Assembly: GCA_021827285.1 (NCBI GenBank)
Contig: JAKAWM010000117.1
Span: forward strand, 1 to 7,927
DNA: 7,927 nucleotides
Source of the DNA: Actinomycetes bacterium
GTDB taxonomy: Bacteria > Actinomycetota > Acidimicrobiia > Acidimicrobiales > Palsa-688
Direction: 5' to 3'
In this document: positions 1 through 3,949 of the stretch, piece after piece
How the letters are laid out: the number at the start of each line of letters is the position of its first letter
Numbering within the stretch: the stretch's first letter is position 1
The notes under the pieces: model-generated
Seen by the model: only the letters and a program-made list of their open reading frames with translations
The model's database searches: none
What the model was told of the DNA's origin: nothing
Translations under genes and position numbers: made by a program

Positions 1-443
1 ACCTGCTGTGGGGCATCCTCGCCCTGGGCGCCGGCCTCCTTATTTCCGGTCTCGTGGTCGCCGCCTTCGCCCACACTTCGTTTCAGGGGACCAACAATCA
101 GATCCTCACCCAGCAGAAGGGCAACCACGTAGGGTTCGTGATTGTTTCTCTGGTCGTGAGCGTAGGCGCGCCCTTTTTTGAGGAGCTGTTTTTTAGGGGG
201 TACCTGCGAACGGCGTTGCAGGCGCGAGCCGGGTGGCACGGGGCGGTCTGGCTTCAGGCCGTTTTTTTCGGATTGGCGCACGTTGGGGAGTCGGCGACAG
301 CCCTGGGCAACGTTTCTGTGTTCGTGGCTATCTTCGCCTTCGGGGTTGTACTTGGCTACGTGGCCCACCTGACCGGGCGCCTCGCCCCGAGTATCGTTGC
401 TCACGGGCTTTTCAATCTGGTGGCTGTAGCTGCCTCACTATGA
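1..443 (+). CDS. CPBP family intramembrane metalloprotease, 5'-truncated
   Basis: This is the C-terminal 146 residues of a CPBP (Abi/CAAX-like) intramembrane protease; the frame is open to the left edge, so the true start lies outside the window. Members are multi-pass membrane glutamate/metal-type proteases related to Rce1, and bacterial substrates are mostly unknown. All three family motifs are visible: EELFFR (nt 180-197, with the catalytic Glu pair and the Arg), the FGLAH motif (His at nt 279-281) and HGLFN near the C-terminus, followed by a hydrophobic tail. At least three hydrophobic segments are present: the first residues of the window, the stretch before EELFFR, and the last third. 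A GTG at nt 54 is an internal codon, not a convincing start. The gene ends 9 bp before the VIT1-family gene on the same strand, so the two are probably co-transcribed. The family call is secure; the substrate cannot be told. Confidence 0.9.
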   Translation, partial: LLWGILALGAGLLISGLVVAAFAHTSFQGTNNQILTQQKGNHVGFVIVSLVVSVGAPFFEELFFRGYLRTALQARAGWHGAVWLQAVFFGLAHVGESATALGNVSVFVAIFAFGVVLGYVAHLTGRLAPSIVAHGLFNLVAVAASL

Positions 444-452
444 GTCATTTCT

Positions 453-1310
453 ATGTTATTCCGACCTAGACAGTCTGGTCACGGTACAGCCGGGGTGGCT
501 GTGGCTGGTGTCGCCCACCGCTTGGCCCGGGCTCGGGCGAGGCGTGCCAAGCGGCAGCCACCGGGCACCGCTGCAGGCGATCTGACGCTGCGTCAGGTCG
601 AGCTCCATCAGGAATCCGAACACCACCATCGCAACGTTCAAGGCGGAGCGGCAAGGGCCGCGGTGTTCGGCGTGAGTGATGGCTTGGTGACCAACGTGTC
701 GCTCATCCTCGGAGTGGCGGGAGCGCAGCCCGGCCCCAGCTATGTCCGCTTGGCCGGCATCTCGGGGCTCTTGGCCGGCGCCTTTTCCATGGCGGCGGGC
801 GAGTACGTGTCCGTGTCGGCCCAAAAGGAGCTTCTTGCCAGGGAGCTCGAGATTGAGCGCCGGGCACTGACTACCGCGCCCGAAGCAGAGCGGGACGAAC
901 TGGCCGCCCTGTACGAGCAGCGCGGACTACCCTCCGAACTGGCTCGCGATCTGGCACGGCACATGATGAAGACGCCGGACATGGCCCTCGAGGCTCATGC
1001 CCGGGAGGAGCTGGGTATAGACGCCCGTTCCATGGGCTCTCCGTACGTGCCCGCCTTCTCGTCCTTGGCGAGCTTCGTCTTGGGTGCGGCCGTGCCCCTC
1101 ATACCGTGGCTGTTCACGGCCGGCACGACCGCCATCGTCAGTTCGGTCGGTCTGGCAGCGCTGGCGGCTGTTGGTATCGGCTTGGTCTTGGCTCAAGCGA
1201 CAGGCCGGTCTCGGGCACGAAGCATCTTTCGCCAGTTGGCGGTCAGTATGCTCGCAGCCAGTGTTACCTACCTTATTGGAACGCTTGTCGGAGTGAGCGC
1301 CGGCGGCTGA
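453..1310 (+). CDS. VIT1/CCC1-family Fe(II)/Mn(II) transporter
   Basis: Predicted membrane exporter of ferrous iron or manganese, 285 residues from the ATG. The core begins near residue 57 with HHHRNVQGG, typical of bacterial VIT1-like proteins. TM1 (about 68-91) holds FGVSDG with the conserved Asp76; TM2 (about 97-118) ends in SMAAGEY, with Met113 and Glu117. In the plant VIT1 structure the equivalent Asp and Met line the transport path. Residues 119-195 form the charged cytoplasmic helical domain, with many Glu in KELLARELEIERR and MMKTPDMALEAHAREE; in the family this Glu/Met-rich domain binds metal. Three more hydrophobic segments follow at about 199-222, 226-248 and 260-282, giving five TM helices. 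The first ~45 residues are Arg/Ala/His rich and not conserved. No Shine-Dalgarno precedes the ATG, and in-frame GTG codons at 495 and 501 are alternative starts, so the N-terminus is uncertain. Family is secure; the metal is inferred. Confidence 0.88.
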   Translation: MLFRPRQSGHGTAGVAVAGVAHRLARARARRAKRQPPGTAAGDLTLRQVELHQESEHHHRNVQGGAARAAVFGVSDGLVTNVSLILGVAGAQPGPSYVRLAGISGLLAGAFSMAAGEYVSVSAQKELLARELEIERRALTTAPEAERDELAALYEQRGLPSELARDLARHMMKTPDMALEAHAREELGIDARSMGSPYVPAFSSLASFVLGAAVPLIPWLFTAGTTAIVSSVGLAALAAVGIGLVLAQATGRSRARSIFRQLAVSMLAASVTYLIGTLVGVSAGG

Positions 1311-1367
1311 GCGACATCCTCGCCGGCCGACTTTGACCGGGCTGGCCTTTGCCTCGGGATACCCTCA

Positions 1368-1502
1368 ATGAGCCCTTCCTCCGGCCCTGCAAGAGGAAAC
1401 GGAGTCGTCATCGACGCTTGTGAGTTGCGCCGGCGCACCCTGGGACAACGGGCCTGGCAAGGCGCTGCCCGGGTCATCGGGGCTTCGGCCCAGGAGGGTT
1501 GA
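1368..1502 (+). CDS. possible 44-residue leader ORF before the thiolase-like gene
   Basis: A short ATG-to-TGA reading frame (begins MSPSSGPARG, ends GASAQEG) lies in the spacer and is in the same frame as the thiolase-like gene, ending 6 bp before that gene's presumed CTG start. The AGGAGG that would serve the downstream gene lies inside its last codons, an arrangement that would allow translational coupling. It has no Shine-Dalgarno of its own (the bases before the ATG are CT-rich) and resembles no family I know. It may well be chance; a 44-codon frame is not rare in GC-rich DNA. Confidence 0.15.
   Translation: MSPSSGPARGNGVVIDACELRRRTLGQRAWQGAARVIGASAQEG
1426..1437. repeat. 12-bp perfect palindrome in the VIT1/thiolase spacer
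   Basis: TGCGCCGGCGCA reads identically on both strands. It sits about 70 bp before the presumed thiolase-like start, where an operator could be. There is no T-run, so it is not an intrinsic terminator. In GC-rich DNA such palindromes also arise by chance. Confidence 0.3.
1492..1497 (+). promoter_or_regulatory. strong Shine-Dalgarno AGGAGG that decides the thiolase-like start
   Basis: A perfect AGGAGG stands 11 bases before CTG 1509, the only plausible initiation codon in the thiolase frame upstream of its conserved N-terminal strand. The TTG at 1499 is in another frame and only one base from the motif, too close to use. The first ATG of the frame (1608) is more than 100 bases away and would remove conserved sequence. 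Confidence 0.55.
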
Positions 1503-1508
1503 ACCACG

Positions 1509-2798
1509 CTGGCAGCGGGACGCAGACGCGATGCCCTTATCGTTGGTGCACTGCGTACGCCCTATGGACGGCGCGGCGGGGCTCTCAGCCGCTGGCACCC
1601 CGTAGACATGGGGGCGTACCTGCTCGCCGCCCTAGCAGCTCGCTACTGCCTCGAGCCCGGTGCCGTTCAAGACGTTGTGCTCGGGTGCCTGTCACCGGTC
1701 GGAGCGCAGGCCAACAACCTGGCCAGACATACCGTACTGGCTGCCGGCTGGCCTGCGCAGGTGCCGGGCGTGACTGTGGACCGTCGCGACGCCGGTTCCT
1801 GCCAGGCCGTTCATTGGGGGGCGCAGGCGGTGCTTTCTGGTGCACAAGAAGCGGTGGTGGCTGGCGGGGTTGAAGTTGCCAGCGCCGTGCCGCTGGGCGC
1901 CGCCTTGGCTGTGCCACATGTCGGTAAGCCTTACAGTCCCCGCCTGCGGGCACGCTACGAGCCGGCGGGCGGTCTTTCCCCGCCCGGTGGCGCGGTGGAG
2001 GAAGTGGCCAGGCGGTGGCGGTTGAGCCGGCGCCAGCTGGACGGCTGGGTCCTACAGAGCCATCAACGAGCCGCCCGGGCGCAGAGCCAACCCGCCGGCT
2101 ACCGCTTGATGCTCCCCCTCGACCCCCGGCAGGCAAGCGACCCCCCCTCGCTTCCCAGCCCGGGGGCTGGCAGGCCGGCGAGCAGTAAGCCGGGTGCCAA
2201 GACTCATAGGCGGGGTGCGAAGGAGGAGGTGGGCGGCGCCCTAGGGCAGTCTTACCTACTAGCAGACGAAGGCGTGACCCCCTGGTTGACCGACCAGGAG
2301 CTGAGCGCCTTCGCCCCCCTCTATTCAGAAGGCGGTGTGATTACCGCGGCTAACGTGGCTGGTGAGGGCGACGGGGCCGCGGCCGTTCTGATCGCCAGTC
2401 GGGAGCAGGCTGGCGCCCTTGGGCTGGCGCCCTTGGCCCGCTTCGTATCGTTTGCCGTGGCTGGCTCCGAGCCTTCCGATTGGCCGACGGCCACCATCCC
2501 GGCGACGAAGATGGCCTTGGCGCGAGCCGGGCTGGGCCCGGGCGATATCGACCATTTCGAGGTTCATGAGGGCAGCGCCGCAGCCGTGCTTGCCTGGCTT
2601 TGCGACATCGCCGCTGATCCTCTTCGAGTCAACCCAAAAGGTGGCGCGCTCGCGTATACGTCCGCCGGGGGTGCGGCCGGCGCGGGCCTGTTCGTCGAGG
2701 CCACGGCGGCTTTGCAGCAGGGCTCGCAACGCCGGGCGCTGGTCACAGCGGCCGGTGAGGGTGGCGTGGCGACGGCTTGCGTCCTGGAACGATGCTGA
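1509..2798 (+). CDS. thiolase-fold protein lacking all catalytic residues (pseudo-thiolase)
   Basis: The 429 residues (CTG start) follow the thiolase pattern from end to end: N-terminal ALIVGALRTPYGRRGG, then VTVDRR..GSCQAVHWGAQAV, VVAGGVE, GKPYSPRLR, LSRRQLDGWVLQSHQRAARAQ, LADEG, YSEGGVITAANV, GDGAAAVL, FEVHEGSAAAVLAWL, RVNPKGGALAY and a C-terminal CVLE strand. Degradative and biosynthetic thiolases use a nucleophilic Cys, an Asn in NEAF, a His in GHP and a second Cys. Here the aligned positions are Asp94, His353, Ser385 and Ala415. Cys98 is four residues past the nucleophile site and unlikely to replace it. Thiolysis or Claisen condensation is therefore not expected. CoA-binding or dimer-forming roles remain possible. 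An insert rich in Pro, Ser, Gly and Lys occupies about residues 203-245. The frame is unbroken. The start at CTG 1509 is chosen because ATG 1608 would delete the first beta strand and RTPYG. It could be a repurposed scaffold or a young pseudogene; neighbours give no pathway clue. Confidence 0.75.
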   Translation: MAAGRRRDALIVGALRTPYGRRGGALSRWHPVDMGAYLLAALAARYCLEPGAVQDVVLGCLSPVGAQANNLARHTVLAAGWPAQVPGVTVDRRDAGSCQAVHWGAQAVLSGAQEAVVAGGVEVASAVPLGAALAVPHVGKPYSPRLRARYEPAGGLSPPGGAVEEVARRWRLSRRQLDGWVLQSHQRAARAQSQPAGYRLMLPLDPRQASDPPSLPSPGAGRPASSKPGAKTHRRGAKEEVGGALGQSYLLADEGVTPWLTDQELSAFAPLYSEGGVITAANVAGEGDGAAAVLIASREQAGALGLAPLARFVSFAVAGSEPSDWPTATIPATKMALARAGLGPGDIDHFEVHEGSAAAVLAWLCDIAADPLRVNPKGGALAYTSAGGAAGAGLFVEATAALQQGSQRRALVTAAGEGGVATACVLERC

Positions 2799-2833
2799 TT
2801 ATCGGCGGTTTGGTCCATTTCCAGCCCCGATAG

Positions 2834-2848
2834 TCCACAGGTTGTGGA
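2834..2848. repeat. inverted repeat TCCACA-GGT-TGTGGA, DnaA-box-like
   Basis: Two 6-bp arms separated by 3 bp form a perfect inverted repeat in the 142-bp spacer between the thiolase-like gene and crgA. The 9-mer at 2831-2839 (TAGTCCACA) differs by one base from the actinobacterial DnaA box TTGTCCACA. The opposite-strand 9-mer at 2843-2851 (TCTTCCACA) differs by two from TTATCCACA. In related genomes the neighbouring genes lie near oriC, so DnaA binding is conceivable. Two imperfect boxes do not make an origin. The rest of the spacer shows nothing else I can name. Confidence 0.3.
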
Positions 2849-2940
2849 AGAAGCTGGGGAATGTCACAGACATGCAAGTTAGCTGTTACCCAAGTGGAGG
2901 CTACGGGCCCCAGCAACCGGACGGCTGGCCCGCTGGCACC

Positions 2941-3246
2941 TCAGCGGTATTGGGTGGAGACTATGAACCCCAGGACGATCAGGCCTAATCCCCCGAGGAG
3001 GTACCAGTTGCTGGGGGCCGAGGGGAGCAGGGAAATGTAATTGAGGACGATCATCAACAGCCCCAGCGCGAAGAAAGCCAGCATGAAGGCAGGCACGAGC
3101 CAATGGCTGTGCTTGTAGTCGTACGGTAGCGGTGCGGTGTAGCGACCGCTGGCAATGGGGGTAGCGGGCGCCACTGGAGCGCCCGCCTTGCGGGCGCTGG
3201 CGCTCGGCGTGACCCGTCCGGGGGCTTCCTTGGTGCGTCGGGGCAT
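2941..3246 (-). CDS. crgA: cell division protein CrgA
   Basis: Small membrane protein of 101 residues; family members are about 85-100. In mycobacteria CrgA is a divisome scaffold that contacts FtsZ, FtsQ, FtsI and PbpA; in Streptomyces it influences septation. The first ~50 residues are basic and Ala/Pro rich (cytoplasmic tail). TM1 is at about 49-69 (WLVPAFMLAFFALGLLMIVL) and is followed by NYI, a conserved family turn. A short external loop (SLLPSAPSNW) leads to TM2 at about 81-98 (YLLGGLGLIVLGFIVSTQYR), whose glycine pattern and terminal aromatic-Arg match the family. The ATG at 3246 has no Shine-Dalgarno; a -10-like TATTGT lies 9 bp upstream, so a leaderless or near-leaderless mRNA is possible. 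The gene is divergent from trpG, as in M. tuberculosis, which supports the call. Confidence 0.93.
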   Translation of the reverse strand: MPRRTKEAPGRVTPSASARKAGAPVAPATPIASGRYTAPLPYDYKHSHWLVPAFMLAFFALGLLMIVLNYISLLPSAPSNWYLLGGLGLIVLGFIVSTQYR

Positions 3247-3255
3247 ACGCTAGAC

Positions 3256-3261
3256 ACAATA
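3256..3261 (-). promoter_or_regulatory. candidate -10 element for crgA
   Basis: On the minus strand TATTGT (actinobacterial TAnnnT pattern) ends 9 bases before the crgA ATG. That spacing would place the transcription start at or near the start codon, which agrees with the lack of a Shine-Dalgarno. No good -35 hexamer is visible 16-18 bp upstream. Weak evidence. Confidence 0.3.
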
Positions 3262-3309
3262 CGCGATGGCCGTGCCACCCTGGTCCCGGGCGGGTGAGAT
3301 GAGCGTTGA

Positions 3310-3334
3310 GGTACCAGAGAGCGCCGGTACCAGA
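3310..3334. repeat. two direct copies of GGTACCAGA in the crgA/trpG divergent region
   Basis: Identical 9-mers lie at 3310-3318 and 3326-3334, 16 bp apart start to start, each containing the palindrome GGTACC. They sit between the crgA and trpG starts, about 22-46 bp before the chosen trpG GTG. Repeats of this kind can be binding sites for a dimeric regulator, but no known operator is recognised. Confidence 0.3.
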
Positions 3335-3355
3335 AGGCGGGTAGCCTCTTGCAGC

Positions 3356-3934
3356 GTGGGCACCAAAGTCCTGGTTATCGACAACTACGACTCCTTTGTC
3401 TACAACCTGGTCCAGTACTTGGGTGAGCTTGGAGCCGACCCGGTTGTCTGGCGCAACGACGCCATCGATCTTGACCAGGTGGCCGCTATCGAGCCGGCCG
3501 GTATCGTCGTCTCGCCAGGCCCGGGCCGGCCCGAAGACGCCGGTATCAGCGTGGGGGTGGTGAATAACTTCGCCGGTCATGTCCCGCTCCTCGGCGTATG
3601 TCTCGGCCACCAGGCGATCGGCCACGCTTTTGGTGCCCATATCGTGCCGGCGCCCGAACTGCTGCACGGCAAGACTTCGGAGCTTTCCCACGACGGCCAG
3701 GGCATCTTCCAGGGTTTGCCCCAGCCCCTGACGGCTACCCGGTACCACTCCCTCGTGGTTGACCGCAGCTCTTTGGACGACGAGCTCGAAGTCTCAGCAT
3801 GGGCTGAGGACGGCACTGTCATGGGCTTGCGCCACAAGCGCCTGCCTGTCGATGGGGTTCAGTTTCACCCGGAGGCTGTCCTCACCTCAGCTGGTCACGA
3901 ACTGCTGGCCAACTGGCTGGCACTCTGCAGCTGA
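3356..3934 (+). CDS. trpG: anthranilate/aminodeoxychorismate synthase glutamine amidotransferase subunit (TrpG/PabA)
   Basis: Class I glutamine amidotransferase of 192 residues, the usual length. It hydrolyses glutamine and passes ammonia to a partner that converts chorismate to anthranilate (tryptophan) or 4-amino-4-deoxychorismate (folate). In M. tuberculosis the gene at this locus is called trpG; a single copy may serve both pathways. Visible: VLVIDNYDSF at the N-terminus, SPGPGRPEDAG (oxyanion region), the nucleophile elbow LLGVCLGHQAIG with Cys82, LLHGKTS and ATRYHSL of the family, and FHPE with His171 and Glu173 completing the triad. The GTG start is chosen because it lies four codons before VLVIDN, as in homologues. 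The frame stays open upstream (ATG 3299 and beyond), but that 30-residue extension is unconserved. No Shine-Dalgarno is evident, and a TAGCCT -10-like motif is 8 bp before the GTG. No trpE or pabB is in the window. It ends 12 bp from the convergent pknB stop. Confidence 0.92.
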   Translation: MGTKVLVIDNYDSFVYNLVQYLGELGADPVVWRNDAIDLDQVAAIEPAGIVVSPGPGRPEDAGISVGVVNNFAGHVPLLGVCLGHQAIGHAFGAHIVPAPELLHGKTSELSHDGQGIFQGLPQPLTATRYHSLVVDRSSLDDELEVSAWAEDGTVMGLRHKRLPVDGVQFHPEAVLTSAGHELLANWLALCS

Positions 3935-3949
3935 GGTCCATGGTCCTCA
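3932..3949. repeat. near-palindrome spanning the convergent trpG and pknB stop codons
   Basis: TGAGGTCCATGGTCCTCA is symmetric apart from one T/T mismatch in each half. Its first three bases are the trpG TGA and its last three are the pknB stop read on the other strand. It could form a short hairpin on either transcript, but there is no U-tract on either side, so it is at best a weak bidirectional terminator or pause site. Confidence 0.3.

Noticed and set aside
1585..2136. 183-residue minus-strand frame opposite the thiolase-like gene
   Set aside because: Translation is Gly/Pro/Arg/Ala low complexity, while the plus strand shows thiolase motifs throughout.
2930..2947. CCGCTG-GCACCT-CAGCGG inverted repeat at the end of crgA as an intrinsic terminator
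   Set aside because: The stem is only 6 bp and no T-run follows on either strand.
3266..3355. Upstream extension of the TrpG frame (30 residues before the GTG)
   Set aside because: The extension is not conserved; homologues begin a few residues before VLVIDNYDSF, and the region must hold the promoters of two divergent genes.
2879..3748. 289-residue minus-strand frame across crgA and trpG
   Set aside because: It runs in a different frame over two recognisable genes (CrgA, TrpG) and shows no motif; it is a shadow.
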